A stretch of 64,000 nucleotides of DNA from UBA2040 sp041674745 (GCA_041674745.1 JBAYVD010000002.1:62001-126000), one strand, 5' to 3'; positions 9,063 through 18,370 are shown, counted from the first letter of the stretch. The notes: generated from the letters alone by a model not told the origin. Made by a program: numbers and translations.

Positions 9063-9452
9063 ATGAAGTGGTTCTTGATCTCAATTGTTGGTTTGTTTAT
9101 TTCCTGCGCCGTATGCAAGGAGAAAAAGAGTAATGGAAATGCGGCTAACAGTGAAGAATTATCTACAGAGGTTCTTGACACGATAGTTCAAGGAGATTTT
9201 GGTCGACCGATTAGCGAAGACGCGATGATTGGAATAGAAGGAATCGTTCGTGTCAATAAAAACGGTTGTCCTGTATTAATTGAAATGGTGGAAGGAGATC
9301 TTTTTTCCATTGTTTACCCAGTCAATTTAGCGGTACAATTCCAAGTGGACGGTTTGAAGATAGGATTTACTTACACACTCAATTCTGCCATGCTCGTCGA
9401 TGGTTGTCAAGCTGATAAGATTATTTCAGTTACGGACGTAAAGATCAAATAG
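9063..9452 (+). CDS. Small lipoprotein of unknown function
   Basis: A 129-residue protein starting MKWFLISIVGLFISCAVCKEKK, a lipoprotein signal peptide with lipobox FISC. The start at 9063 is chosen over an upstream frame because of that signal peptide and because the promoter ends at 9028. The mature part is a beta-rich domain with two Cys (GCPVLIE and GCQADKI) that could form a disulfide. It resembles small Bacteroidota lipoproteins of unassigned function. Probably monocistronic, convergent with the patatin gene. Confidence 0.65.
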   Translation: MKWFLISIVGLFISCAVCKEKKSNGNAANSEELSTEVLDTIVQGDFGRPISEDAMIGIEGIVRVNKNGCPVLIEMVEGDLFSIVYPVNLAVQFQVDGLKIGFTYTLNSAMLVDGCQADKIISVTDVKIK

Positions 9453-9490
9453 GGGCAAGCACTTTTCATTTCAGTAGAATAACCTACGAT

Positions 9491-11740
9491 TTATTCTTTT
9501 AAAAGCCGTCTTAATTGATTCAACGATTGTTGGTTGCGTGCACTTTGAAAAGCTTCGTTGATTTTTTTCTTTTCTTGTTTGGTTAAATGCCAGGACAAGG
9601 AAATTTTGTCTTTTTTGTTTTCCCGCAAATTAAAGGAAATTAAATCCACAGGAAATGGCAACTCTTTTGCGCCAATCATCATCAGCTGTTCTTGATCAAA
9701 ATCTTGTGTTCGCGTGAAATTGCTATACATATTTCCAAAAGGAAGTGTGAATTTGTCTAACAAAGAAACTTCTTGATAGGTTTCGTTGTCCAACACTTTT
9801 TTAGTGTCTCGAATTTGAACAATAACAACGCCTGAAGTGTTTTTTTTGATCCAATCGGATAGCACGTTCATGTACTCCATGGTTACTTTACCGCCATAAT
9901 TGTCTCGAATTCCTGCATCCATTAGTTGCACTTGCGGATTCGTTGGCATTGTCATCATCGGCATGACGAATGGAAAAGTTGCGCTGGCTCTTAAAACACT
10001 TGAAAATCGTATGCTGTCGGGTTGGTTGTCTTTGAAGAAGCTTAAATAATCAATGTTTTCGAAAGATTTACTTAAACTCGATGGACCACCTTTTGATTCG
10101 GTCAGAAAATTCAGCGATTGAGCGGAAATTAACAAACGTCTGCCATCGTTTACAATCGTTGGTGAGAAAATCATCAAGGGAATAATTCCATCGGCCTCGG
10201 GTTTTTTGTAAAAGTTCAAATTGACGTCCATGAGCCCTTCCGTATTCTCGTGAAGCTCATTTTCGAAGGCGGTACCTCTGTCTTTTGGATAGCTGTTTTT
10301 ACCAACTGTAATGTGCTGGTATCGAAAAAAAATGTCATTTGTAGAAGCAGAAAAAGACAATTTATTCAGCAAGTCTGACGCAATGTTATCCTTGTATTTA
10401 TTATCAAATGGGTCTTCTAAGGTGCCGTTCAAAAAGCGACGATGAATTTCACGGTAATAGGCAGCACCAATCATGCCTCCAGATGCACCCGTGATCATTT
10501 GCGTATGTTGACTGAATTCTCCATTCAATGCCTTGTCTAGATTTTGCATACAACTCAAGGACCAAAGCGCACTTCGAGAGCCACCGCCTGAAACGTCGAT
10601 GAGTATCAACTTTGGTTTGGATTTACCGGTGCGGCTTTTCCAATTTTCCAATATTCGAAGGATGTTCACTTTTGTCTTTTCCTTGTAGATATCTGAATTT
10701 GATATTTTTTCAATATTGTCCACGGAATATTCTGTTTCCTTTTCATAAGAAAGGCCGTAGGCATAATTCTTAAAGGTGAAAAAAGGACTGTGCAGACTCA
10801 AGTAATTCATGGTGAGAAATACCAAAATCAAAATTGGATAAGCCCAACGATTCAACCAGGAAAGCAGCGAGCTAAATAGCATCAGTATGATTGTCAGTAA
10901 AAGTACGATGCTTACGGCTGCTGGAATCTCAAAGTAGCGGAAGCCACTGAAAATACCCAAAGTCAAAAAGCTCAGTATGGCCAAGGTTTCAAATAAAGTA
11001 GCATTCACCTTGTTTTTTCGGTAAATGTGGTTTAACAATTCTTTGGAATAATGTTTACCGCTTCGGGAAGAATGGAATCTCAATCGCTTGCCTAAATAGA
11101 TGTACGTTCTCTCTTTTTGGTTGATATTGTGACCTGGAAAATTCTCTTTATTTGGAATAATCGTTTTGACAATGGATTCCCTTTCCGGATCGTTAGAAGG
11201 GTCCAATATACTTCGTTCCACTCGTCGGTTCATGGGAAAAAAGTAGAGTATAGACAACAATTGAAAAAAAATGAAACCACCGATGTAAAAAAGGTTGTAC
11301 AGCAAAACATCATAACCTGTTGCAAACTCTTCGCGTATCTGAAATCGGCTGAAGACAATCATGAAGGTGATGTTGAATGCAATTGGGATTGGGCTGTTGT
11401 TGATGCAGAATTTGTAAAAAGGTTGGTTTAGTGTGGCCAAAAATGAAAAATGAGAACCTAAGCGAATATAACTGTAGGTGTTAAATCCCATGGTGAAGCC
11501 TCCTATAGCGAAACCCATAAATAAGAAAGACCAAGCGCTTACGTTACCCAAATATTCAGGTGAAAAAAAGAGCAAAGGGACACCAAACTTCGATCCAATG
11601 TTGTCCGTGATAATCAGAAATAAAAATGTCCAATAGCCGAGTGCCAATAGATTGTATTTCAAATGAGCCATGACTAGCTGCAAAGGGAAAAAAGCAACAA
11701 GGCCTTCTCCAAAACTCATTTTTCGATTGTCATCCTCCAT
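9491..11740 (-). CDS. Membrane-bound patatin-like phospholipase
   Basis: A 749-residue protein with two halves. Residues ~1-330 contain about eight hydrophobic segments in two blocks with a cytoplasmic linker, the second block being residues ~245-320. The C-terminal ~390 residues are a patatin lipase domain: oxyanion loop DVSGGGSRSAL, nucleophile elbow GASGG (GxSxG), and the catalytic Asp in DAGIRDNYGG. All dyad elements are intact, so an active Ser-Asp acyl hydrolase at the inner membrane is likely. Substrate unknown. The gene is alone, with ~45 bp to the arginase-family gene upstream, so cotranscription from that operon is possible. Confidence 0.85.
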   Translation of the reverse strand: MEDDNRKMSFGEGLVAFFPLQLVMAHLKYNLLALGYWTFLFLIITDNIGSKFGVPLLFFSPEYLGNVSAWSFLFMGFAIGGFTMGFNTYSYIRLGSHFSFLATLNQPFYKFCINNSPIPIAFNITFMIVFSRFQIREEFATGYDVLLYNLFYIGGFIFFQLLSILYFFPMNRRVERSILDPSNDPERESIVKTIIPNKENFPGHNINQKERTYIYLGKRLRFHSSRSGKHYSKELLNHIYRKNKVNATLFETLAILSFLTLGIFSGFRYFEIPAAVSIVLLLTIILMLFSSLLSWLNRWAYPILILVFLTMNYLSLHSPFFTFKNYAYGLSYEKETEYSVDNIEKISNSDIYKEKTKVNILRILENWKSRTGKSKPKLILIDVSGGGSRSALWSLSCMQNLDKALNGEFSQHTQMITGASGGMIGAAYYREIHRRFLNGTLEDPFDNKYKDNIASDLLNKLSFSASTNDIFFRYQHITVGKNSYPKDRGTAFENELHENTEGLMDVNLNFYKKPEADGIIPLMIFSPTIVNDGRRLLISAQSLNFLTESKGGPSSLSKSFENIDYLSFFKDNQPDSIRFSSVLRASATFPFVMPMMTMPTNPQVQLMDAGIRDNYGGKVTMEYMNVLSDWIKKNTSGVVIVQIRDTKKVLDNETYQEVSLLDKFTLPFGNMYSNFTRTQDFDQEQLMMIGAKELPFPVDLISFNLRENKKDKISLSWHLTKQEKKKINEAFQSARNQQSLNQLRRLLKE

Positions 11741-11786
11741 CTCTTAAAAATAACGAAAATAGTGGACCAAAAGTTAAGAGAATCGC

Positions 11787-12776
11787 TTATTTATTCAGTT
11801 TATTTTGCTGTTTGATAAAGTCGCTTACGAAATAGCTGACCATTTTGCCAAAAGCTTTTTCTTCTTCGGCTGTTTTTGGAGCACCCTCCGGTAAATGAAA
11901 GCTTGAAATCGGCAGGGAACCAGCTAGTATTCGAATCATTTTTCGGATTTCTTCAATTTGAAATCCGCTTGGCGAAATGGCGGAACTGGGCTGAAAGGCA
12001 ATCGCATCCAGATCGATATCCAAGGCATAGCTTGAATTCGTTGGGCAGGATTCTGTGAATTCAGTTAATTGTTCCCAGAATGCATTTTCATTGTCAAGAA
12101 ATTCTTCAAAATAACTTGCTTCAATTTCATGTTGTTGGATAAAATCCAAAATGTATTCATTGTTATAGGATTCGTGCAAGCCAAAGATTCGGTATCGATC
12201 GATCGTTTTTTCTTGAATGGCGAATGAAAATGGATTACCACTGTGACGATAATCAGTTTTTCTGCAATCCGCATGTGGATCAATGTTGATGCTGGTGAGT
12301 GATTGTCTGCGTGTTTGTTTGGTGTGTTTTAAAAGAGGGTAAGCATTGTTGTGTCCACCACCAATGGTAATTATCACTTGATTTTCAGGGCAAAATTCGC
12401 CAAGGACGTGCAAAATGAAATCATCCAATTCCTCCACCCAATTCGCACATTTTACAATGGATTCAAACGGTTGATTTTGTTTGATTTCGCCCAGTATTCC
12501 AACTTCATCACCCTTTAAAAAACGATTGGACTGAATATTTTGAAAGGCGGAACAAAACGATTGAAATCCTTTGTTTGAGCCGGGGAGACCGCCATTCATT
12601 TGTGGGCCAATATCCTCAGAGATGCCAATAATAACATATCGGCAGCCTGTTGAATTGGTCCCAAAATGGATTTTTTGGGCTAGTTTTTCTTCGCCTAGTC
12701 GCGTGTTTTTACTCTGCCAAGAAGAATCTGCCAGGTAAAATGAGAACAATCCGGTTTTACTTGTTGCTGTTTTCAT
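11787..12776 (-). CDS. Arginase/agmatinase/formimidoylglutamase family hydrolase
   Basis: A 329-residue ureohydrolase-fold enzyme. The manganese ligands are present: GGGHNNAYP, NIDPHADCR and DIDLDAI. Such enzymes cleave a guanidino or formimidoyl group from arginine, agmatine, guanidinobutyrate or formiminoglutamate. Bacteroidota proteins of this type are often annotated as formimidoylglutamase, but no hut genes lie nearby, so the substrate is open. The start overlaps the end of the upstream thioesterase gene by 20 bp, so the two are translationally coupled. Confidence 0.85.
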   Translation of the reverse strand: MKTATSKTGLFSFYLADSSWQSKNTRLGEEKLAQKIHFGTNSTGCRYVIIGISEDIGPQMNGGLPGSNKGFQSFCSAFQNIQSNRFLKGDEVGILGEIKQNQPFESIVKCANWVEELDDFILHVLGEFCPENQVIITIGGGHNNAYPLLKHTKQTRRQSLTSINIDPHADCRKTDYRHSGNPFSFAIQEKTIDRYRIFGLHESYNNEYILDFIQQHEIEASYFEEFLDNENAFWEQLTEFTESCPTNSSYALDIDLDAIAFQPSSAISPSGFQIEEIRKMIRILAGSLPISSFHLPEGAPKTAEEEKAFGKMVSYFVSDFIKQQNKLNK

Positions 12777-13176
12777 TCAACTGTTTTAAAAAAGAAGGAG
12801 GAGGGGCCATGGGTCGCATAGTAACTTTATGAACAAAAACCAAAGAGGTCATGCCTTCAGAGAGCAAAATTCCGGCTTCATTAAAAAGCTTGTAATCGAA
12901 TATGATTTTTGGCCCTTTGATATTGGATATGGTTGTTTCTATTGTTAATAAGTCATCGTAATAAGCGGGTCGATGGTATTTGACTTGAAATTCATGAACG
13001 GGTAACATTACGCCATCTTCTTCCAATGCTTTGTAGGAACACCCCAAACTTCGCATGGCTTCCACACGGCCTACTTCAAAATATTGTGCATAGTTTCCGT
13101 AATAGCAATAACCCATTTGATCTGTTTCGCCGTAACGAACGCGCACTTGCGTGTTATTCTTGAAGTTGATATCCAT
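12757..13176 (-). CDS. Acyl-CoA thioesterase, YbgC/4HBT hot-dog family
   Basis: A 139-residue hot-dog-fold thioesterase. The signature is VRYGETDQMGYCYYGNYAQYFEVGRVEAMR: the Asp of ETDQMG and the downstream Tyr/Asn-Tyr match the YbgC active-site block, although the usual His of DxxGHVxxxxY is replaced by Cys-Tyr-Tyr-Gly. The start at 13176 is preferred to 13206 because the promoter element at 13204-13211 starts the transcript near 13197. It probably hydrolyses acyl-CoA or acyl-ACP in the cytoplasm. First gene of an operon with the arginase-family gene. Confidence 0.85.
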   Translation of the reverse strand: MDINFKNNTQVRVRYGETDQMGYCYYGNYAQYFEVGRVEAMRSLGCSYKALEEDGVMLPVHEFQVKYHRPAYYDDLLTIETTISNIKGPKIIFDYKLFNEAGILLSEGMTSLVFVHKVTMRPMAPPPSFLKQLNENSNK

Positions 13177-13203
13177 TTTGTTGAACAAATATTTTGTAGA
13201 TAT

Positions 13204-13211
13204 CAAAGGTA
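13204..13211 (-). promoter_or_regulatory. -7 element of the thioesterase/arginase-family operon
   Basis: Minus-strand TACCTTTG matches TAnnTTTG. No clear -33 element is seen. The predicted start near 13197 supports translation from 13176. Confidence 0.5.
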
Positions 13212-13536
13212 CATATTTTCACAGTTTTGATGGTTTACATTAATTTATTGTTTAGGGAAATAGTGCTGAATTCAAAGGGCTACATATTAAACCAATAAAT
13301 TGTTCATTATTATTTAATAGAGGGATTTGATTTCCGTATTTTTCTGCTATATTTGAAATCAAACGGAACATGTAAAAAGTTTTAGAAAGTCAAGGGCTAA
13401 ACGATTTTTTTTTTAACTTTTTTATGTAAATATTTGTTCGCAGATTTTATAGGAGCATTTTCATTTTGGAATCTGAGCCATTGTGAGAATTGTAATAATG
13501 CAAGGATTATTAACTAATTATTAAAAACGAAAATAA
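13207..13536. other. 330-bp AT-rich intergenic region between divergent thioesterase and dnaA
   Basis: It holds promoters in both directions. I searched by eye for DnaA boxes (TTATNCACA) and AT-rich 13-mers and found none convincing, so I do not call an origin here. The dnaA leader would be ~170 nt if the promoter at 13326-13355 is used. Confidence 0.5.
13326..13355 (+). promoter_or_regulatory. Likely dnaA promoter
   Basis: TTTG at 13326-13329, an 18-nt spacer and TATATTTG at 13348-13355. The transcript would start near 13362, leaving a long 5' leader before the ATG at 13537. Confidence 0.5.
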
Positions 13537-14967
13537 ATGACGAATGAACATGAAAAGGTATGGGGTTCTTGTCTCAAGATAATAAAGGACAACATTTCTC
13601 TTCAGGCTTTTAAAACTTGGTTCGAACCAATTATTCCTGTACGTCTGGATGATTCAGCATTAACAATTCAAGTTCCTTCCCACTTCTTTTATGAATGGTT
13701 GGAAGAAAATTACATCGATTTGTTGAGAAAGGTAATTAAAAAAGAATTGGGAACAGAAGGCCGTTTGGAGTACAGCATTGTTATGGAAAACAACAATACC
13801 AAATCAACTCCTTATACAGTAAAATTACCTGCGTTAAATAAAAAGTCACTTAAAAACGCTCCTGTGAATATGCCGTTGGATTTGAACGAAAAACAAATCC
13901 GAAATCCGTTCATTATCCCTGGGTTGAAAAAAGTGAATGTGGAGTCAAATTTGAATCCATCGTATTCTTTTGAAAATTTTGTAGAAGGCGATTGCAATCG
14001 TTTGGCAAGAGCCTCTGGTTATGCTGTTGCGAATAAGCCTGGAGGAACCGCTTTTAATCCATTGTTGATTTATGGAGGTGTTGGTCTTGGTAAAACCCAT
14101 TTGGCGCATTCGATTGGTATTTCAATTAAAAATCAGTACCCGAATAAAACGGTTCTGTATGTCGGGTCAGAGAAATTTGCGCACCAATTTATTGATGCGA
14201 TTAAAAATCAATCGACCAACGATTTCATTCATTTCTATCAAATGATTGATGTATTGATCATTGACGATGTGCAGTTTTTTGCCGGTAAAGAAAAAACACA
14301 AGATGTATTTTTCCATATCTTCAATCACTTGCACCAAAATGGCAAACAAATCATTTTGACTTCAGACAAACCGCCTGTAGAAATGCAAGGAATGGAGCAA
14401 CGATTGCTTTCTCGTTTTAAATGGGGATTGTCTGCAGATTTGTCGACACCTGATTTGGAAACAAGAATCGCCATCTTAGAAAAGAAAATGTATGGTAACG
14501 GGATTGAGTTACCCAAAGATGTAGTTGAGTATTTAGCTTACAGCATCAATACCAATATCCGTGAAATGGAAGGTGCTTTGACTTCGTTGTTGGCACAAGC
14601 TTCCTTGAACAAAAAAGCAATTTCTTTGGACTTGGCTCGCCAAATGGTAGACAAGTTTGTGAAAAACACAGCACGTGAAGTATCCATAGAATACATTCAA
14701 AAAGTAGTATCGGATTATTTCGATTTACCAATTGAAATTCTGAAATCTAAAACACGGAAACGTGAAGTGGTGCAAGCCCGTCAGATTTCAATGTATTTCT
14801 CAAAACGAATGACGAAGTCTTCGCTAGCAAACATCGGCGCGCATTGTGGAGGGAAAGATCACGCAACCGTTTTACACGCTTGTCGTACGGTCACCAATCT
14901 ATCTGAAACAGATAAACAGTTTAGAGTTTATCTAGAGGATTTGGAGAAAAAATTAACACTTCAATAA
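13537..14967 (+). CDS. dnaA: Chromosomal replication initiator protein DnaA
   Basis: A 476-residue protein with the standard four-domain plan. Domain I covers residues 1-85 (VWGSCLKIIKDNISLQAFKTWF) and is followed by a variable linker. The AAA+ domain has Walker A GGVGLGKTHLAHSIG near residue 180, Walker B LIIDDVQFFAGKE near 240, and sensor sequences. The C-terminal helix-turn-helix signature CGGKDHATVLHACRTV lies near residue 437. It binds DnaA boxes and opens the origin. The gene is not followed by dnaN, as is common in Bacteroidota, and is closed by a terminator. Confidence 0.98.
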   Translation: MTNEHEKVWGSCLKIIKDNISLQAFKTWFEPIIPVRLDDSALTIQVPSHFFYEWLEENYIDLLRKVIKKELGTEGRLEYSIVMENNNTKSTPYTVKLPALNKKSLKNAPVNMPLDLNEKQIRNPFIIPGLKKVNVESNLNPSYSFENFVEGDCNRLARASGYAVANKPGGTAFNPLLIYGGVGLGKTHLAHSIGISIKNQYPNKTVLYVGSEKFAHQFIDAIKNQSTNDFIHFYQMIDVLIIDDVQFFAGKEKTQDVFFHIFNHLHQNGKQIILTSDKPPVEMQGMEQRLLSRFKWGLSADLSTPDLETRIAILEKKMYGNGIELPKDVVEYLAYSINTNIREMEGALTSLLAQASLNKKAISLDLARQMVDKFVKNTAREVSIEYIQKVVSDYFDLPIEILKSKTRKREVVQARQISMYFSKRMTKSSLANIGAHCGGKDHATVLHACRTVTNLSETDKQFRVYLEDLEKKLTLQ

Positions 14968-14977
14968 TTTGAAATAT

Positions 14978-15012
14978 AAAAAGCTATCACTACATTGTGA
15001 TAGCTTTTTTTA
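14978..15012 (+). terminator. Rho-independent terminator after dnaA
   Basis: AAAAAGCTATCAC (14978-14990), loop TACATT, then GTGATAGCTTTTTT (14997-15010). A perfect stem with a T run. Confidence 0.9.
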
Positions 15013-15030
15013 CAACCTAAAACTTTGAAT

Positions 15031-15981
15031 ATGAATCCAGAAGAAGTAGTCAATCAATCCTCTTTTATCGGTTATGCGGTTTTCGCAATAATCGTAGCTT
15101 TATTACTAATTAAAGCAGTTATTATTGTTACAGAACAAACCGCTGTTGTTATCGAACGATTTGGAAAGTTTCATCGAATCGCCGATTCAGGGATTAGTTT
15201 GCTGATTCCTTTCATTGATCGTAAAGCATCAACAATCAATTTACGTTTACAGCAATTGGATGTCACTATCGAAACCAAAACCAAAGACAATGTGTTTGTC
15301 AATTTGCAGGTCTCCGTACAATTCAAAGTAGGTAGGTCTCAAGTGAAAGAAGCGTATTACTCCATGGACAATCCAAGAAACCAAATCGCTTCGTATATTT
15401 TTGACGATGTGAGAGCGGAAGTTCCTCGTTTGGAATTGGATGATGTATTTGCGAAAAAAGAAGATATCGCCTTGGCTGTTCAACAAAACATTCACGAGTC
15501 AATGGATGAATATGGGTATGAGATTATCAAAGCGTTGATTACAGACATAGATCCTGATCACAAAGTGAAAGACGCCATGAACAGAATCAATGCTGCCAAA
15601 CGAGATCGAGAGGCTGCTTTGGAAGAAGGTGAAGGAAACAAAATTAAAATCATCAAAGCTGCGGAAGCGGAAGCAGAGGCGAAGCGTTTGTCAGGTGAAG
15701 GTGTCGCTAAACAACGAATGGAAATTGTTCGTGGTTTCAAAGAATCTGTAGAAGATTTCAAGAAATCACTGGATACTGTGACACACGAAGAAATTATGCA
15801 GTTTGTACTGATGACACAGTATTTTGATACCATAAAAGACATTGGTTCGAATGGGAAAAACTCATCTATTTTGATGCCACATTCGCCAGGTGCCATGAAA
15901 GATTTTCAAAATCAAATTATTTCAGGGACCTTTATTGGGAATGAATTGAATACCATGAACAATCGGTCAGAAGAAAAATAA
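15031..15981 (+). CDS. SPFH/Band 7 (stomatin-like) membrane protein
   Basis: A 316-residue protein with one N-terminal membrane helix (YAVFAIIVALLLIKAVIIV) followed by the Band 7/PHB domain (VVIERFGKFHRIADSGISLLIPFIDR, then NLRLQQLDV). A coiled coil follows (REAALEEGEGNKIKIIKAAEAEAEAKRLSGEG). Slipin/stomatin relatives form large oligomers in membrane microdomains and often chaperone membrane proteases, but no NfeD gene is adjacent here. The ATG at 15031 is preferred over the in-frame TTG at 15025. A terminator follows directly. Confidence 0.88.
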   Translation: MNPEEVVNQSSFIGYAVFAIIVALLLIKAVIIVTEQTAVVIERFGKFHRIADSGISLLIPFIDRKASTINLRLQQLDVTIETKTKDNVFVNLQVSVQFKVGRSQVKEAYYSMDNPRNQIASYIFDDVRAEVPRLELDDVFAKKEDIALAVQQNIHESMDEYGYEIIKALITDIDPDHKVKDAMNRINAAKRDREAALEEGEGNKIKIIKAAEAEAEAKRLSGEGVAKQRMEIVRGFKESVEDFKKSLDTVTHEEIMQFVLMTQYFDTIKDIGSNGKNSSILMPHSPGAMKDFQNQIISGTFIGNELNTMNNRSEEK

Positions 15982-15997
15982 AATAGGTTAAACATTG

Positions 15998-16028
15998 AAT
16001 CTCGGAGTCTTGACTTCGGGATTTTTTT
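15998..16028 (+). terminator. Terminator after the SPFH gene
   Basis: AATCTCGGAGTC and GACTTCGGGATT form a stem with two G-U pairs and a tight loop, followed by eight T. It excludes the apparent TTG start of the next frame at 15995. Confidence 0.7.
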
Positions 16029-16039
16029 TATGCTACAAA

Positions 16040-16234
16040 ATGAATCAAAATAAATCGAACAGTGAGAAGTGGGAAAATATTCGAAACTACTCTGTCTTTA
16101 TTGGTCTCACTTTTATTATCGTTTTTTATCTGCGAGATGGAGGTAAGAATATTTCTATGGGCATTTTGCTTTCCATTCTGCCCTTTAGCGTTGGGCTATA
16201 CGCGGCCTATTTAATAAAGAAAAATAAAGGGTAA
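16040..16234 (+). CDS. Small two-helix membrane protein
   Basis: A 64-residue protein starting MNQNKSNSEKWENIRNYS, with two hydrophobic helices (VFIGLTFIIVFYL and ISMGILLSILPFSVGLYAAYLI) and a basic C-terminal KKNKG. The start at 16040 is preferred because an upstream TTG in frame lies inside a terminator hairpin. It begins only ~12 nt after the T run, so expression would need readthrough or an overlapping promoter. Family unknown. Codon pattern and length are consistent with a real gene, but that is all. Confidence 0.5.
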   Translation: MNQNKSNSEKWENIRNYSVFIGLTFIIVFYLRDGGKNISMGILLSILPFSVGLYAAYLIKKNKG

Positions 16235-16240
16235 CCAACT

Positions 16241-17131
16241 TTACTGTTGAAGGAATTTCAAAATGGACTCAATGTAATTAGCATACCCCATTGTTACCGG
16301 AACGGTTGAATGATCACCATTCGGCACCCGAATTGCTTCTCCATACATGCCTTGATAATTTTTAAAGACAATTTCTCCGTGTGTTTTGATGCTTAGAAAA
16401 TGATCTTCTGTTCCGTGGATCCAAAGCAAAGGTTGTGTGACATTTTTAATTTCCTCGGCATTGTCAATCTTTAAATTAACGAAATAGCTCCCCGGAAAAT
16501 TCAAAACAGCCGCATCTTGAATCATGACTTCCGCTGAGGCAAATGGTGCTTCTAAAATAATTTTCGAAGGTTTCAATGCATTGTTGTTCTTGGAAGTCAA
16601 TTCACAAACCGGTGCGGTCCCAAGCGAAAATCCATACATAAAAAAGCGATCGTCTGTCAACCCATTATTTTTCAACCATTTTATCGCTTCTTGTACAGAG
16701 CCATACATGTTGGATTCAGTCGTTTTCCCGGTGCTTAAACCATAACCAGGATAATCAATTTGAAGTACACCAAAATGATTTTTCCCTCCGACATTTGCCA
16801 ATAATTTTTGCCGTCCCCAGTACGTATCCATGTTTCCAGCATTGCCATGGCAATACAAAATAACGCTATCGGTTGCAATCTTTGATAAATCCCCAACGTA
16901 AATTGCTGAAATGGAAAGGGATTCTCCATTTTCAATCAAGGGAAAAGTAAAAATATGAATGAGACTATCGACAATTTTATATTCTTCGCCAATGTTGTCA
17001 CCTTCTGCGTAAGTATCCAATTGATAGGCCGTGATTGAATTATTGGGATTGAACAGGAAATTGTCCAGTCTTTTTCTACACCCCAACACAAGTAGCGTAA
17101 AAAGCAATAACGTGATGATTCTTCTTTTCAT
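16241..17131 (-). CDS. Alpha/beta hydrolase lipoprotein
   Basis: A 296-residue alpha/beta hydrolase of the BEM46/DUF-like 'hydrolase of unknown specificity' group, with a lipoprotein signal (LLVLGC). The oxyanion motif is CHGNAGNMDTYWG, the nucleophile elbow is GFSLG, the acid is in GTEDHF and the catalytic His in NGDHSTVP. All triad residues are present. It probably works at the periplasmic face. It overlaps the preceding beta-barrel gene by 4 bp (ATGA), as the last gene of a three-gene lipoprotein operon. Confidence 0.82.
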   Translation of the reverse strand: MKRRIITLLLFTLLVLGCRKRLDNFLFNPNNSITAYQLDTYAEGDNIGEEYKIVDSLIHIFTFPLIENGESLSISAIYVGDLSKIATDSVILYCHGNAGNMDTYWGRQKLLANVGGKNHFGVLQIDYPGYGLSTGKTTESNMYGSVQEAIKWLKNNGLTDDRFFMYGFSLGTAPVCELTSKNNNALKPSKIILEAPFASAEVMIQDAAVLNFPGSYFVNLKIDNAEEIKNVTQPLLWIHGTEDHFLSIKTHGEIVFKNYQGMYGEAIRVPNGDHSTVPVTMGYANYIESILKFLQQ

Positions 17132-17820
17132 TTAATATGGTATTGAACACCTAAATAAATCCCGGTAGCACCATGATTACCAAAAATACTTCTGTAATCT
17201 GGAACGACGTAATCATTTCTTAAATAAGGGGCTAGAAATTTGATTTCAACTAAAAATCCCCACTTGTTTTTGGTCATTTGATGTCCAATATGTGGATTAA
17301 AAAGTATCCTATTGGATTGTTTTTCGCCGAATGCTTTGTTGGATGCTAAAATAAACCAATTGGAAAATCCAAAATAGATGAATTTGTGTTTGTAGGTCTT
17401 ATGGATATTTTCTGTTTCTTGATAATTGAAGTAGATATTGCCAGAAAGTTGAGGATAGAATCGGTGGTTTTTCTCATACGTATCCACCAAATAATCAAAA
17501 CTGGCTTCGCCGCTTGCACCCCATCTTCTTTGCTTCCAGATCTCTCGTGTCCAACCACCATTTAATTGAAACACACCATAAATAGCAGAAGTTGGATAAA
17601 GGCTGGCGTGTACCGTGTTTTTTTCATTCACTCCATAACCATAACTAACTGTTGTGTTCGGAATGGGCAAGGTTGCTACATTTGGAATATTTATTAAAGG
17701 TCCGCCTAAACTCGCTGATACAGCACTTTCTCCTTTTTTTAATGGTTGCACGTAAATGGATGGAGCACAGGAAAACAAAATAAAAACCGCAACTACAAAC
17801 GAAATAAAACGATACGACAT
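17128..17820 (-). CDS. Outer-membrane beta-barrel-like lipoprotein
   Basis: A 230-residue protein with lipoprotein signal MSYRFISFVVAVFILFSC. The mature chain alternates polar and aromatic residues in short strands (NTTVSYGYGVNEKNTVHASLYP; KWGFLVEIKFLAPYL) and ends in a strand finishing YHIK, consistent with a small beta-barrel or beta-sandwich. No known family recognised. Middle gene of a three-gene operon; 1 bp from the upstream gene and overlapping the downstream hydrolase. Confidence 0.65.
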   Translation of the reverse strand: MSYRFISFVVAVFILFSCAPSIYVQPLKKGESAVSASLGGPLINIPNVATLPIPNTTVSYGYGVNEKNTVHASLYPTSAIYGVFQLNGGWTREIWKQRRWGASGEASFDYLVDTYEKNHRFYPQLSGNIYFNYQETENIHKTYKHKFIYFGFSNWFILASNKAFGEKQSNRILFNPHIGHQMTKNKWGFLVEIKFLAPYLRNDYVVPDYRSIFGNHGATGIYLGVQYHIK

Positions 17821-17821
17821 A

Positions 17822-18328
17822 TCAATATTTTAAATCTGAAAATTGGCCAGAGGTAATTTTAAGCGTATCATTTTGTCCGGGCACGTAAAAGGTCAAATTA
17901 AAAAAGCCATTCATGCGTTTGTTTGTTTTGTCATTTGCGGAAAAAGCAAAAGTAGCATTGCTAATGGCCGTGTAATGCGTAGAATGAATCTGAGCAAATG
18001 TTTGATTGGCGGACATGACATAGGTGTTAATACTATCGTTGCTTCCAAGGTTCAATTGAAAGTTCATCGTATCATTGGAGAAGGTAAGAAAATAAATATT
18101 ACTTGAATAAGTTAAGGCTTTCGTTGGAAAGGACATTTGGCTACCGTTCATAGTTAGACTAACGGATGGAATGTAAGTGATAGGACAAGGCTTGCATTTT
18201 CCTCCACAATCTATTTTTACTTCTCCTGCATCCAAATATCCATTTGTACAAGGGTCAACATAGGTTTCTTTGTCTTTGCAGGATAGAAAAATAAATAGAA
18301 CAATAGTGGTAAGTGTGAGATGTTTCAT
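17822..18328 (-). CDS. Lipoprotein with N-terminal CxNG...DCGGxCxxC motif
   Basis: The start at 18328 gives lipoprotein signal MKHLTLTTIVLFIFLSC (168 residues). Directly after the lipidated Cys comes a Cys-rich motif (DPCTNGYLDAGEVKIDCGG and KCKPC) that recurs at the N-terminus of many Bacteroidota secreted proteins; its role is not known to me. The rest is a beta-rich domain (SVSLTMNGSQMSFPTKAL...) resembling DUF-type lipocalin-like folds. First gene of a three-gene operon, divergent from the IMPACT-family gene. Confidence 0.7.
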   Translation of the reverse strand: MKHLTLTTIVLFIFLSCKDKETYVDPCTNGYLDAGEVKIDCGGKCKPCPITYIPSVSLTMNGSQMSFPTKALTYSSNIYFLTFSNDTMNFQLNLGSNDSINTYVMSANQTFAQIHSTHYTAISNATFAFSANDKTNKRMNGFFNLTFYVPGQNDTLKITSGQFSDLKY

Positions 18329-18370
18329 TCTTTTTAATTTCATTTATCCGTAAATTTAGGAAAAAAAATA

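Noticed and set aside
13207..13536. Chromosomal origin upstream of dnaA
   Set aside because: I see no DnaA boxes or clear unwinding element; Bacteroidota origins are often elsewhere. Only strand skew could decide.
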